DNA of 45,071 nucleotides from the NCBI GenBank assembly GCA_022843905.1, contig JALHMT010000042.1, positions 1 through 45,071 of the forward strand, written 5' to 3'. The position numbers and the translations under genes were made by a program. Of the stretch, positions 18,888 to 27,617 are shown piece after piece (positions within the stretch are counted from its first letter, which is position 1; each line of letters starts with the position of its first letter). The stretch is from Rubrivivax sp. GTDB lineage: Bacteria; Pseudomonadota; Gammaproteobacteria; Burkholderiales; Burkholderiaceae_C. A model generated the notes under the pieces. The model was given only the letters and a program-made list of their open reading frames with translations. It did not search any database and was not told the origin of the DNA.

Positions 18888-20098
18888 GGCTGCGGCTCGT
18901 CGAGGAAGACCTTCACCAGCGGGCAGAGGATGTCGACGATCTGCGTGGCTTCTGCCGGCGTGATGATCAGCGGGGGCAGCAGGCGGATCACGCGGTCGGC
19001 GGTGATGCTGATCATCAGCCCGGCCTGCGCGGCGCGCAGCAGCAGGGCGCCGCAGGGCCGGTCGAGCTCGATGCCGATCATCAAGCCGTGGGCGCGGATC
19101 TCCTTCACACCGGGCAGGGCGCCGAGCTGTGCCGTGAGCTGCGAGCGCAGCTGTTCACCCACGTTCGCGGCGTTGGCCAGCAGGCCGTCTTCTTCCATGA
19201 TGCGCAGGGTCTCGACGCCGGCGCGCATGGCCAGTGGGTTGCCGCCGAAGGTCGTGCCGTGGTTGCCCGGGCCCAGCACGTGCATGGAACGCGGACCGGT
19301 GACCACGGCGCCGATCGGCACGCCCGAGCCCAGGCCCTTGGCCAGGGGCATGACGTCGGGGCGGATGCCCGCCCACTGGTGCGCGAACCACTTGCCGGTG
19401 CGGCCGATGCCGCATTGCACCTCGTCGAGCATCAGCAGCCAGTCCTGTTGATCGCACAGGCGGCGCAGACCCTGCAGGTACTCGTTGCGCGACGGGTTGA
19501 TGCCGCCTTCACCCTGGATGGTTTCCAGGAACACGGCCACCACGTTCGGGTTGCTGCGCGCTGTGGCCTCGATGGCGGCCAGGTCGTTCATCGGCACGCG
19601 GATGAAGCCTTCCACCAGCGGGCCGAAGCCGGCCTGTACCTTGGGGTTGCCGGTGGCCGACAACGTGGCGATCGAGCGGCCGTGGAAGGCCTTCTCGTAG
19701 ACGATGATCTCGGGTCGGTGGATGCCCTTGTCGTGCCCGAACTTGCGCGCGATCTTCAGTGCCGCTTCGTTGGCTTCCAGGCCCGTGCTGCAAAAGAACA
19801 CGCTGTCCAGGCCCGAGATCTCGCAGAGCTTGGTCGCCAGCGTCTCCTGCAGCGGCACCTCGTAGTAGTTCGAGGTGTGGATCAGCCTGGCGACCTGCTC
19901 CTGCAGGGCTGGCACCAGCTTGGGGTGGCCGTGGCCCAGGGTGTTGACGGCGATGCCGCCCAAGCCGTCCAGGTAGCGTCGGCCTTCGGTATCCCAGACC
20001 CAGCAGCCCTTGCCATGCGACAACGCGATAGGCAGGCGGCCGTAGGTATTCATCACATGGGGCATGGGTGACGTGACAGCAGGCTCAGGGGCGTTCAT
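18884..20098 (-). CDS. argD: Acetylornithine aminotransferase family protein
   Basis: 404 residues from ATG 20098 (MNAPEPAVTS); the frame extends further upstream but only through promoter DNA. It is a class III PLP aminotransferase: STGLEANEAALK, LLMLDEVQCGIGRTGK, and the PLP lysine K254 in PLAKGLGSG. It should make N-acetylornithine from the semialdehyde in arginine synthesis, and may also act on succinyldiaminopimelate as many ArgD do. It is first in the argD-argF operon. The divergent gene encodes a DUF3579 protein, a common pairing in betaproteobacteria. Confidence 0.93.
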   Translation of the reverse strand: MNAPEPAVTSPMPHVMNTYGRLPIALSHGKGCWVWDTEGRRYLDGLGGIAVNTLGHGHPKLVPALQEQVARLIHTSNYYEVPLQETLATKLCEISGLDSVFFCSTGLEANEAALKIARKFGHDKGIHRPEIIVYEKAFHGRSIATLSATGNPKVQAGFGPLVEGFIRVPMNDLAAIEATARSNPNVVAVFLETIQGEGGINPSRNEYLQGLRRLCDQQDWLLMLDEVQCGIGRTGKWFAHQWAGIRPDVMPLAKGLGSGVPIGAVVTGPRSMHVLGPGNHGTTFGGNPLAMRAGVETLRIMEEDGLLANAANVGEQLRSQLTAQLGALPGVKEIRAHGLMIGIELDRPCGALLLRAAQAGLMISITADRVIRLLPPLIITPAEATQIVDILCPLVKVFLDEPQP

Positions 20099-20346
20099 GG
20101 GGGACCTCGGCACAATGAAAAGTGGCCGGCGCAAGACCCATCGGTCGCTCGCCAGCCGGGACCGCATTCTAAAGGTGAGGCTGGAATGGCCGAGAACGAA
20201 GGCACGAAGCCTTTGCGGGCCCCACGATGCATGCTGCAACGCAACAAGTCCAAGGCACAATGACGCCACCCGGCGCGGCGTTGTCAGCCGCTGGAAAACT
20301 CCGACCGGTAGAACTCCGGGCTGGCATGCCTGCCGCGCCGCGCCTC
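20099..20346. other. Divergent argD / DUF3579 promoter gap
   Basis: This 248-base gap should carry the promoters for argD (leftward) and the DUF3579 gene (rightward). I see no convincing -35/-10 pair, ARG box or terminator in it. An argD ribosome site (GAGG on the minus strand) lies close to 20105. It is somewhat less GC-rich than its neighbours, which fits a promoter region. Nothing else stands out. Confidence 0.4.
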
Positions 20347-20661
20347 ATGACCCCTTCCAAACCCCGCCAAGTCTTCATCCAAGGCGTCACCCAGGACGGC
20401 AAGCCGTTTCGTCCCAGCGACTGGGCCGAGCGCCTGGCCGGCGCGATGTCGAGCTTCCGCCCGGGCGGATCGGCAGGCGGCATCGGCGCCTACATCGGCT
20501 ACTCGCCCTACTGCGTGCCGCGCGTCATCGGCGGCGTGAAGTGCGTGATCGTCAGCGAGGCGCTGCGCGACATCGAACCGATGGCCTGGGACTTCGTCAT
20601 GAACTTCGCCCGCGACAATCAACTGCAGGTCACGGATGCCTGCCTGGTGCCGGACGAGTAA
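20347..20661 (+). CDS. DUF3579 domain protein
   Basis: 104 residues from ATG 20347 (MTPSKPRQVFIQGVTQDGK). The longer frame from 20227 covers promoter DNA and has a composition unlike protein. The core RPSDWAERLAGAMSSF and the end FARDNQLQVTDACLVPDE are typical of DUF3579, a family almost confined to betaproteobacteria and without known function. It has no signal peptide or membrane segment, so it should be cytoplasmic. It is divergent from argDF and is followed by the terminator that faces it from rpsT. Confidence 0.88.
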   Translation: MTPSKPRQVFIQGVTQDGKPFRPSDWAERLAGAMSSFRPGGSAGGIGAYIGYSPYCVPRVIGGVKCVIVSEALRDIEPMAWDFVMNFARDNQLQVTDACLVPDE

Positions 20662-20694
20662 GGAGGACCTGCTCTGCAGGCGCCGACCAGACGC

Positions 20695-20718
20695 AAAAAG
20701 GGCCTGCAGTGCAGGCCC
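20695..20718 (-). terminator. Intrinsic terminator of rpsT
   Basis: On the minus strand an 8-bp perfect stem GGGCCTGC / GCAGGCCC with a 3-base loop is followed by TTTTT (20699-20695). It lies 27 bases after the rpsT stop. The hairpin could also help end transcription of the convergent DUF3579 gene, but the T-run is only on the rpsT side. Confidence 0.88.
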
Positions 20719-20745
20719 CTCGAACGGTCACCCGGAACCGGAAAC

Positions 20746-21048
20746 TCAGGCGGCGAGCGCCAGCGCCTTGACCTTGGCGGCCAGACGGCTCTTGTGGCGA
20801 GCAGCCTTGTTCTTGTGGAAGATGCCCTTGTCGGCGACGGAGTCGATGACGCTCTGCGCCGTGGCGAAAAGCTCGGTCGCCTTGGTCTTGTCACCGGAGA
20901 CGACCGCCTTCTGCACGTTCTTCACGACGGTGCGGAAGTGCGAGCGGAGCGACGAGTTGTTCGCGTTCAGCCGCACGTCCTGGCGGGCGCGCTTGCGGCC
21001 GGAGGCGAGGCGAACGGTCTTCTTCTTGGCTTTGGACGAGGTGGCCAT
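20746..21048 (-). CDS. rpsT: 30S ribosomal protein S20
   Basis: 100 residues from ATG 21048. The lysine/arginine-rich N-terminus (MATSSKAKKK), the NNSSLRSHFRT block and the C-terminal IFHKNKAARHKSRLA are diagnostic of S20, which binds 16S rRNA early in 30S assembly. It is a single-gene unit with its own -10 box and intrinsic terminator, divergent from murJ as in many proteobacteria. An open frame continues far upstream through murJ antisense but has no biological support. Confidence 0.97.
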   Translation of the reverse strand: MATSSKAKKKTVRLASGRKRARQDVRLNANNSSLRSHFRTVVKNVQKAVVSGDKTKATELFATAQSVIDSVADKGIFHKNKAARHKSRLAAKVKALALAA

Positions 21049-21088
21049 GCTTGGACTGTGTTGGGTTCGGGTGATGCAAAGACCGTCG

Positions 21089-21094
21089 AGTATA
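21089..21094 (-). promoter_or_regulatory. -10 box for rpsT
   Basis: TATACT on the minus strand, about 41 bases upstream of the rpsT start, matches the sigma-70 -10 consensus at five of six bases. No good -35 is found at 16-18 bases, so the assignment rests on the -10 and position. Confidence 0.45.
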
Positions 21095-21138
21095 GCACGT
21101 GACCAGGGAACGGCCCAGGCCCCAAGAAGCGCGCTGCC

Positions 21139-21144
21139 TATAAT
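21139..21144 (+). promoter_or_regulatory. -10 box for murJ
   Basis: A perfect TATAAT on the plus strand lies 69 bases upstream of the murJ start in the rpsT-murJ gap. The -35 region is GC-rich and unrecognisable. It probably serves the murJ unit. Confidence 0.4.
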
Positions 21145-21213
21145 CGAGCACCCGCGCCTTCCGGGCGCATTCCCGGCGCGCAGCGCAGCCTTCAAGGCGC
21201 CTGTGCGCACGCG

Positions 21214-22770
21214 ATGAACCTTCTCAAGGCCGCTTCCACCGTTTCCCTCTTCACCCTGGCCTCTCGCGTCACCGGTCTGGTGCGCGAGCAGCTCATCGCC
21301 GCGACTTTCGGGGCCAGCGCCGCCACCGATGCCTTCAACGTCGCCTTCCGCATTCCCAACCTGTTCCGGCGGCTGTTCGCCGAAGGCGCCTTCTCCCAGG
21401 CCTTCGTGCCGCTGCTGGCAGCCACCCGCGAAGCCGAAGGTGACGAGGTCACGCGCCGCCTCATCGACGCCGTGGCCACGGTGCTGGCCTGGGCGCTGCT
21501 GCTGGTCTGCGCGCTGGGGGTGATCGCGGCGCCGGTGCTGGTGTGGTCGATGGCCTCCGGCCTGCAGGAGTTCGATCAGGCCGTTTTGATGACGCGCTGG
21601 ATGTTCCCCTACATCGGCTTCATGTCGATGGTGGCGCTGAGCGCCGGCATCCTCAACACCTGGCGCCGTTTCGTCGTGCCGGCGGCCACCCCGGTGCTGC
21701 TCAACCTGTGCGTCATCGCCGCGGCCTGGTTCGGTGCTCCCGCCTTCGAGCGCTGGGGCGTCGCGCCCATCCTGGCGCTGGCCGGCGGCGTCATGCTGGG
21801 CGGTGTGCTGCAGCTGGCGGTGCAGGTGCCGGCGCTGCTCAGGATCGGGGCCCTGCCGCGCTTCGGCGTCGGGCTGGCGTCCATCCGCGAGGCCTGGCGC
21901 CACCCAGGCGTCAAGCGCATCCTGACCTTGATGGCGCCGGCCCTGCTGGGTGTGTCGGTGGCCCAGCTGTCCCTGGTCATCAACACGCAGATCGCCTCGC
22001 ACGTGGGCGTCGGCGCGGTGTCGTGGCTGACCTATGCCGATCGATTGATGGAGTTTCCCACCGCGCTTCTCGGTGTGGCACTGGGCGTCGTGCTGCTGCC
22101 CCAGTTGTCCGCGGCGCAGGGTCGGTCCGACGGCGCGGAGTACTCGGCCTTGCTGGACTGGGGCCTGCGCCTGGTGGTCTTGCTGGCGCTTCCCAGCGCG
22201 GTGGCCCTGCTGATCTTTCCGCAGCCGCTGGTGGCGGTGCTCTTTCATTACGGCGCCTTCGAGTCGCGCGACGTGCAGCAGACGGTGCGTGCGCTGATGG
22301 GCTACGGGGTGGGCCTGCTGGGCATCATCGCCATCAAGGTGCTGGCGCCCGGCTTCTTCGCCCGCCAGGACATTCGAACTCCGGTCAAGATCGCGATCGG
22401 CGTGCTGGTCGTCACGCAGCTGATGAACCTGGTCTTCGTGCCCTGGCTGGGCCATGCCGGGCTGGCGCTGTCGATCGGCATCGGCGCGCTGATCAACGCC
22501 GGGCTGCTGCTCGCAGGCCTGCTGCGAACAGGAGCCTATCGTCCGCAACCGGGCTGGCTGGCTTTCGGCGCCAAGGTGGCGCTGGCGACAGCCGCACTGG
22601 GCCTGTTCCTGGCCTGGGCTGCGGGAGCCTTCGACTGGATGGCCCTGCAGCAGCAAGGCTGGTGGCGCGCAGCCCGGCTGGCCGGGGTGCTGGCGGCGGC
22701 CACTGCCCTGTACTTTGCCATGCTGGCAGGATGCGGACTGCGGCTGCGGCAGTTCGCCAGGCGCGGCTGA
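21214..22770 (+). CDS. murJ: Lipid II flippase MurJ
   Basis: 518 residues with about 14 membrane segments, the size and fold expected of a MOP-superfamily flippase. The N-terminus MNLLKAASTVSLFTLASRVTGLVR and the charged cavity block NVAFRIPNLFRRLFAEGAFSQAF are hallmark MurJ sequences. It moves lipid-linked peptidoglycan precursor across the inner membrane and is essential in most bacteria. There is only a weak ribosome site before its ATG. The SirB1-like gene follows after 24 bases. Confidence 0.95.
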   Translation: MNLLKAASTVSLFTLASRVTGLVREQLIAATFGASAATDAFNVAFRIPNLFRRLFAEGAFSQAFVPLLAATREAEGDEVTRRLIDAVATVLAWALLLVCALGVIAAPVLVWSMASGLQEFDQAVLMTRWMFPYIGFMSMVALSAGILNTWRRFVVPAATPVLLNLCVIAAAWFGAPAFERWGVAPILALAGGVMLGGVLQLAVQVPALLRIGALPRFGVGLASIREAWRHPGVKRILTLMAPALLGVSVAQLSLVINTQIASHVGVGAVSWLTYADRLMEFPTALLGVALGVVLLPQLSAAQGRSDGAEYSALLDWGLRLVVLLALPSAVALLIFPQPLVAVLFHYGAFESRDVQQTVRALMGYGVGLLGIIAIKVLAPGFFARQDIRTPVKIAIGVLVVTQLMNLVFVPWLGHAGLALSIGIGALINAGLLLAGLLRTGAYRPQPGWLAFGAKVALATAALGLFLAWAAGAFDWMALQQQGWWRAARLAGVLAAATALYFAMLAGCGLRLRQFARRG

Positions 22771-22794
22771 CCTAAACTGCAGCCTGAAACGCCC

Positions 22795-23664
22795 ATGGCC
22801 GGACCCTTGCACTTCGAAACTCCCACCGCACTCGAGTACTTCGCTGCGTTGGTGGCCGACGACGCCACGTTTTCGGTGCTGGAAGCCGCCGTGGCGGTAG
22901 CGCAGTGCGAGTACCCTCAGCTGGATTCGCTCGAGGTGCTGGCCGAGGTCGATTCACTGGCCGACAAGCTTCGGCGGCGCATTCCGGCCGATGCCGCCCC
23001 CCTGCAACGCCTGCGACTGGTGAACCGGTTCTTCTTCAAGGAACTGGCCTTTTCCGGCAACGTCAACGACTACTACGATCCGCGCAACAGCTATCTGCCC
23101 GACGTGCTGAAGAGGCGTCGCGGCATCCCGATCACCCTGGCGCTGCTGTACGTGGAACTGGCGACCCAGGTCGGCTTGCCGGCCGTCGGCGTGTCGTTTC
23201 CCGGGCACTTCCTGGTCAAGCTTCGCATGCCGCGGGGCGAGGTCATCATCGACCCTTTCACCGGTCATTCGCTGTCGCGAGAAGAACTCGACGAGCGCCT
23301 GATGCCCTACAAGCGCCAGCGCGGCCTGATCGGCGACTTCGAGGCGCCCCTCGGTCTGTTTCTCCAGTCGGCCAAGCCGCGCGACGTGATTGCCAGGCTG
23401 CTGCGCAACCTGAAGGAAATCCACCGCACCTCGGAGGACTGGCCCCGGCTGCTGGGCACGGTCGATCGCCTGGTCGTGCTGCTGCCCGACCACTGGGAAG
23501 AGCGCAGAGACCGTGGCCTGGTCCATGCCGAACTGGGCAACCCGCGGGCTGCGATCCGTGACCTGGAGGTCTATCTGGAGCACTGCGGCGACGCCGACGA
23601 TGCCCCGGCCCTGCGTGGGCGCCTGGGCGAACTGCGCCGCCACAACGGTTCGGACCTGCATTGA
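22795..23664 (+). CDS. SirB1-family transglutaminase-like/TPR protein
   Basis: 289 residues. The central region RRRGIPITLALLYVELATQVGLPAVGVSFPGHFLVK is the conserved SirB1/YchA block, a transglutaminase-like fold in which the usual catalytic cysteine is not evident. The C-terminal part (about 200-275) reads like two tetratricopeptide units. The function of the family is not settled; in enterobacteria a homolog lies by prmC-kdsA. Here it sits between murJ and hda, an order seen in related Burkholderiales. No signal peptide or membrane segment is present. Confidence 0.87.
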   Translation: MAGPLHFETPTALEYFAALVADDATFSVLEAAVAVAQCEYPQLDSLEVLAEVDSLADKLRRRIPADAAPLQRLRLVNRFFFKELAFSGNVNDYYDPRNSYLPDVLKRRRGIPITLALLYVELATQVGLPAVGVSFPGHFLVKLRMPRGEVIIDPFTGHSLSREELDERLMPYKRQRGLIGDFEAPLGLFLQSAKPRDVIARLLRNLKEIHRTSEDWPRLLGTVDRLVVLLPDHWEERRDRGLVHAELGNPRAAIRDLEVYLEHCGDADDAPALRGRLGELRRHNGSDLH

Positions 23665-23681
23665 GCGCCGCCGGCACCGCC

Positions 23682-24368
23682 ATGAAGCAGATTCCGCTGG
23701 CCATCGGTCCCGAGACGGAGCCGACCTTCGACACCTTCGTCGCAGGTCCCAACGCTCCGGCGATGGAGCACCTGAGGACCCTGGTGCTGCCGTCGGCTCC
23801 GGTCTACCTGTGGGGCCCGCCCGGCAGCGGCAAGACCCACCTTCTGCACGCACTGGCGCATCACGCCCGGACCTCGGGCGCACGCGCCGGCTGGTTCACG
23901 CCCGGCGAGCCGACGCCCTGGACTCTGTTGCCCGATTGGAGCCTGGTGGTGCTCGACGAGTGCGACCGCCTCGATGCGCTGGCACAGCAGGCGGCGTTCG
24001 CCCTGTTCGTCGAGGCGGCCAGCCAGGGGGTGCAGGTGGTGGCCGCCGGGCGCTTGCCTCCGGTGGATCTGCCGCTGCGCGACGACTTGCGCACCCGTCT
24101 GGGATGGGGCCATGTGTTCGCGATGCAATGCCTGTCGGAGAGCGAGACCCGTGCCGCCCTTCGCCGTGAAGCGGACCGCCGCGGCATCTTCCTGTCCGAC
24201 GACGTGATGGGTTACCTGATGACCCGCTTTTCCCGCGACCTGAAGCACCTGATGCAACTGCTCGACCGCCTCGACGACTTTGCCCTGGCCACTTCACGCC
24301 AAGTCTCGGTACCGCTGCTCAAGCGCATGCTGGCCGAAGAGGCCGCTCCCGGCGAGGGAGCGGCGTGA
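23682..24368 (+). CDS. hda: DnaA inactivator Hda-like AAA+ protein
   Basis: 228 residues from ATG 23682, chosen because it places the beta-clamp binding motif QIPLAI right at the N-terminus; a TTG at 23661 is possible. Walker A GPPGSGKTH, Walker B LVVLDECDRL, and the DnaA-like C-terminal AAA+ lid are visible, but the DnaA DNA-binding domain is absent, as expected of Hda. With the DNA-loaded clamp it stimulates hydrolysis of ATP on DnaA and so prevents re-initiation. It overlaps the next gene by 4 bases (GTGA). Confidence 0.92.
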   Translation: MKQIPLAIGPETEPTFDTFVAGPNAPAMEHLRTLVLPSAPVYLWGPPGSGKTHLLHALAHHARTSGARAGWFTPGEPTPWTLLPDWSLVVLDECDRLDALAQQAAFALFVEAASQGVQVVAAGRLPPVDLPLRDDLRTRLGWGHVFAMQCLSESETRAALRREADRRGIFLSDDVMGYLMTRFSRDLKHLMQLLDRLDDFALATSRQVSVPLLKRMLAEEAAPGEGAA

Positions 24369-25033
24369 ACCTGACGCTGTTCGATCTCGACGGCACACTG
24401 CTGCCCATCGACTCCGACCACGCGTTCGGTGAGTTCCTGGTGCGTCGCGGCTGGGCCGATGCGTCGGCCTACCGTGCGCGCAACGACCAGTTCTTCGAGC
24501 AGTACCAGGCGGGTCGGCTGGACATCGCTGCCTACATCGACTTTGCCACCGCCCCCTGGCGCGACCGATCCGGCGCTGATCTGGCCGCCCTGAGCGAGGA
24601 CTTCGTTCGCGAGGTGGCGCGTCCGGCGCTGCGGCCCGCGGCGCTCGACCTCGTGCGTCGGCATCAGGAGGCTGGTGACCTGGTGGCCATCGTCACCGCC
24701 ACCAACGAGTTCATCACGCGCCCGATCGCCGACCTGTTCGAGGTGCCGGCGCTCATCGCCACCGAACTGGCGCGTGACACGGCTGGGCGCGTCACGGGCG
24801 GCATCCGTGGCGTGCCTTCCTTCCGTGAAGGCAAGATCGCGCGCGTCGACCACTGGTTGGCCGGCCTCGGGCGTGGTCTTCAGGACTTCGAGGTCAGCAG
24901 CTTCTTCAGCGACTCCACCAACGACCTACCGCTGCTGGAGCGGGTGAACCGTCCGGTGGCCACCAACCCCAGCCCCTCGCTCGCGCAGATCGCGCAGCAG
25001 CGCGGCTGGGCCGTCCTGCGGCTTTTCGAATGA
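24365..25033 (+). CDS. HAD-superfamily (SerB-like, class IB) phosphatase
   Basis: 222 residues with a GTG start overlapping the hda stop. The HAD motifs are complete: DLDGTLLP (nucleophile and acid), threonine in IVTATNEF, lysine in REGKIARV, and SDSTNDLPLLE for Mg2+. A helical cap between motifs I and II marks subclass IB, like phosphoserine phosphatase and CicA. The hda-HAD-pcnB order is conserved in Burkholderiales. Possible substrates are phosphoserine, histidinol phosphate or lipid-related phosphates; the sequence does not decide. Confidence 0.9.
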   Translation: MNLTLFDLDGTLLPIDSDHAFGEFLVRRGWADASAYRARNDQFFEQYQAGRLDIAAYIDFATAPWRDRSGADLAALSEDFVREVARPALRPAALDLVRRHQEAGDLVAIVTATNEFITRPIADLFEVPALIATELARDTAGRVTGGIRGVPSFREGKIARVDHWLAGLGRGLQDFEVSSFFSDSTNDLPLLERVNRPVATNPSPSLAQIAQQRGWAVLRLFE

Positions 25034-25041
25034 CACACTGA

Positions 25042-26658
25042 ATGATCAAGAAGTTCATCCGCCGCCTGCTCGGCAAGAGCGACGACTTCGCGGACACCGA
25101 GCCCGCGGCCGCCTTGCCGGAGGAACCGGTCATTCCGATCGGCCAGCGCGTGGAGGTGCCGTTCGAGGAACACCGCATCGACCCCAAGCTGCTGGACGAC
25201 AACGCCGTGCGCGTGGTCCGCACGCTGAAGGACGCCGGTTTCGAAGCCTACGTGGTGGGCGGTGCCGTGCGCGACCTGCTGGTGGGGCTGCGGCCAAAGG
25301 ACTTCGACGTCGCCACCGACGCGACGCCGGAACAGGTGAAGTCGCACTTTCGACGGGCCTTCATCATCGGCCGGCGCTTTCGCATCGTGCACGTGGTGTT
25401 CGGACGCGGGCGCGAGCATGAAGTCATCGAGGTGTCCACCTTCCGTGCCTATCTGGATCCCAACGCCGCCGACCAGGTGGGCGGCAACGAGAAGACTGCG
25501 AAGCGCGACATGGCCGACAAGTCCCACGTCGTCGATGCCAGCGGCCGCGTGCTGCGCGACAACGTCTGGGGTCCCCAGGTCGAGGACGCCGCGCGCCGCG
25601 ACTTCACCGTCAATGCCATGTACTACGACCCGGTGCGGCAGATCGTCGTCGACTACCACCGTGGCCTGGCCGATTCGCGGGCCCGCGTGCTGCGCATGAT
25701 CGGCGATGCGCCCACCCGCTACCGCGAAGACCCGGTGCGCATCATCCGTGTGGTGCGCTTTGCTGCCAAGCTGGGCTTCGCCATCGAACCGGCGACCGAA
25801 AAGCCGATCCGTGAGCTGTCGAAGCTGCTGGTCAACGTGCCACCGTCGCGACTGTTCGACGAGATGATCAAGCTGCTGCAGACCGGCCATGCCCTGGCCA
25901 GCATCGAGCAGATCCGCCGCCATGGCCTGGACAAGGGCGTCTTCCCCATCCTCGACGCCGTTCTGCAGCCCGAACAGCCGCACCCGAAGCGCGCCAAGTT
26001 CATCGAACTGGCGCTGGCCGACACCGACAAGCGCGTCGGCGAGGGGCGGGCCGTCGTGCCGAGCTTCATGCTGGCCTGCATGTTGTGGCACGACGTGCAG
26101 ATCCGATGGAGTGCCCTGTCCGACAAGGGCGAACCGCCGTTCCAGGCCTTGCAGCAGGCCATCGATGCCGTGTTCGACGCCCGGATAGGCGACATCTCCG
26201 GCCGCGGCAAGCTGGCAGGTGACATGCGAGAGATCTGGCAGATGCAACCGCGTTTCGAGCGCCGCACGCCGAGCAGTGCCGCATCCCTGGTGGCACAGCC
26301 GCGCTTTCGCGCGGGCTACGACTTCCTGCGCCTGCGCGCTGACGTGGGCGAGATCGACACGGCCCTGGCCGATTGGTGGGAGGACTTCCATCTTGGCAGC
26401 GACGACGAACGCGAAGCGCTGCTGGAGACCTTGCGCGAAGCGGCGCCGGCCCGCCGTGGACCGGCGCGCCGGGCAGCGGCCCCGGGGTCGATGGTGGCCG
26501 AGAGCATCGACGGCGACGATGCACCCGAGGTGTCGGACGACAGCGGCGAGCCACCCGCCGGGGCGCCGGCCCGCAAGCGGCGCAGGCGGCGGCGCAAGCC
26601 GGGCGCGGGCTCTGGAACGGTCTCGACGCCGGCCGGAGGCGGCCCCGACGATTCTTGA
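25042..26658 (+). CDS. pcnB: Poly(A) polymerase I
   Basis: 538 residues. The nucleotidyltransferase head has VVGGAVRDLLVGLRPKDFDV and ATDATPEQVK, followed by the RRDFTVNAMYY block and the RIIRVVRFAAKLGF RNA-binding region typical of bacterial PcnB rather than CCA-adding enzymes. It adds poly(A) to RNA 3' ends and promotes decay. The C-terminus (about 470-538) is disordered and ends in an RKRRRRRRK basic patch that should aid RNA binding. It starts 8 bases after the HAD gene. In many relatives folK follows; here a small membrane gene does. Confidence 0.95.
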   Translation: MIKKFIRRLLGKSDDFADTEPAAALPEEPVIPIGQRVEVPFEEHRIDPKLLDDNAVRVVRTLKDAGFEAYVVGGAVRDLLVGLRPKDFDVATDATPEQVKSHFRRAFIIGRRFRIVHVVFGRGREHEVIEVSTFRAYLDPNAADQVGGNEKTAKRDMADKSHVVDASGRVLRDNVWGPQVEDAARRDFTVNAMYYDPVRQIVVDYHRGLADSRARVLRMIGDAPTRYREDPVRIIRVVRFAAKLGFAIEPATEKPIRELSKLLVNVPPSRLFDEMIKLLQTGHALASIEQIRRHGLDKGVFPILDAVLQPEQPHPKRAKFIELALADTDKRVGEGRAVVPSFMLACMLWHDVQIRWSALSDKGEPPFQALQQAIDAVFDARIGDISGRGKLAGDMREIWQMQPRFERRTPSSAASLVAQPRFRAGYDFLRLRADVGEIDTALADWWEDFHLGSDDEREALLETLREAAPARRGPARRAAAPGSMVAESIDGDDAPEVSDDSGEPPAGAPARKRRRRRRKPGAGSGTVSTPAGGGPDDS

Positions 26659-26669
26659 AGGAAGCCAGG

Positions 26670-27023
26670 ATGCAGACGCTGCCCATCTCGGTGCAGACCT
26701 TCGGTCTGCTGGTGCTGGCGAACGTCTTCATGACCTTCGCCTGGTACGGGCATCTGAAGCACCTGGCCGACCGGCCCTGGTACCTGGCGGCGCTGCTCAG
26801 CTGGGGCATCGCACTGTTCGAGTATTTGCTCCAGGTGCCTGCCAATCGCATCGGATATGCCGGCGGCTACAGCCTGGCGCAGCTCAAGATCGCGCAGGAG
26901 GTGATCACGCTGGCGGTGTTCATCCCGTTCGCGGTGCTCTACATGCAGCAGCCCTTGAAGCTCGACTACCTCTGGGCCGCGCTGTGCCTGCTGGGTGCGG
27001 TCTACTTCATCTTCAGAAACTGA
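26670..27023 (+). CDS. DUF486 family small membrane protein
   Basis: 117 residues from ATG 26670. Four hydrophobic segments and the blocks FMTFAWYGHLK, YLLQVPANRIGY and QLKIAQEVITL identify DUF486, a DMT-like four-helix membrane family without known transport substrate. Length is normal. It lies 11 bases after pcnB and may be cotranscribed, although the pairing is not functionally obvious. It is convergent with the TM2-domain gene 32 bases downstream. Confidence 0.88.
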   Translation: MQTLPISVQTFGLLVLANVFMTFAWYGHLKHLADRPWYLAALLSWGIALFEYLLQVPANRIGYAGGYSLAQLKIAQEVITLAVFIPFAVLYMQQPLKLDYLWAALCLLGAVYFIFRN

Positions 27024-27055
27024 CACGGGCGCCGTCAAGGCGATCGCCGGGGGCA

Positions 27056-27529
27056 TCAGGTCCCGAAGCCGCCGATCCGGGCCGACAGCAGCGGCGGCAG
27101 ATGGACGGTCGCCTGAAGCTGCCACTCGAAGAAGTGCTGGATGCTGTAGGCGATGGTGCCCATCATCACGCCGCCGCCCAGCAGCAGGGCCAGGATCACC
27201 CCCAGCACCGGGCCCCAGCCGGTGGCTCGGGCAGGCTGGCCCGGGTTGTGGCGTGCCTGCCAGCGATCGTCGGGCGTCAGTCCGTAGATGATGGCCGACA
27301 GCATGGCCACCGAGATCATCACGCCCAGCAAGGGGCTCAGCAGCGACGCCCAGGCATCATCCTGGCCCAGGTTCTGCATGCGCACGATGCCCGCCAGTCC
27401 GACCAGGGTCGGCAACGGGTGCAGCCAGGCCAGCAGGTCGTGCCGGCCCTTGAGATAGAAGCGATGGGCTCCCAAAGTGCCCAAGGCCACGGCCAGCCAG
27501 GTCGCCATCGTCTTCGATCGGTATCGCAT
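27056..27529 (-). CDS. TM2-domain membrane protein
   Basis: 157 residues from ATG 27529; a TTG four codons upstream is possible. The N-terminal MATWLAVALGTLGAHRFYLKG is the TM2 signature (G-x-x-GAHRFYL), and four hydrophobic segments follow in total. TM2 proteins have no common known role in bacteria. It is the only gene on its strand here, convergent with the DUF486 gene and divergent from rpsP. A 22-base perfect dyad lies just upstream of its start. Confidence 0.8.
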   Translation of the reverse strand: MRYRSKTMATWLAVALGTLGAHRFYLKGRHDLLAWLHPLPTLVGLAGIVRMQNLGQDDAWASLLSPLLGVMISVAMLSAIIYGLTPDDRWQARHNPGQPARATGWGPVLGVILALLLGGGVMMGTIAYSIQHFFEWQLQATVHLPPLLSARIGGFGT

Positions 27530-27543
27530 GGCGGGCCTCAAAC

Positions 27544-27565
27544 CGACAGCGCCGAGGCGCTGTCG
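27544..27565. repeat. 22-bp perfect dyad upstream of the TM2 gene
   Basis: CGACAGCGCC and GGCGCTGTCG are separated by only GA. The dyad lies 15 bases upstream of the TM2-domain gene start and 26 bases before the rpsP -35. It could be a leader hairpin for the TM2 mRNA that hides or exposes its start, or a protein-binding site. No T-run follows, so a terminator is unlikely. Confidence 0.4.
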
Positions 27566-27590
27566 CCCAGGCCTTGCGTGTAGGAGATGG

Positions 27591-27617
27591 TTGCAGGCAT
27601 GACAGCGAGTTTATAAT
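27591..27617 (+). promoter_or_regulatory. Candidate sigma-70 promoter of the rpsP operon
   Basis: TTGCAG (27591-27596) and a perfect TATAAT (27612-27617) are 15 bases apart, a little short of the ideal 17. It is the best promoter match upstream of rpsP-rimM-trmD-rplS and would give a leader of about 165 bases. Confidence 0.5.

Noticed and set aside
21049..22812. Upstream extension of the rpsT frame through murJ antisense
   Set aside because: S20 has a normal length from ATG 21048 and its own -10 box just upstream; the extension is a mirror frame.
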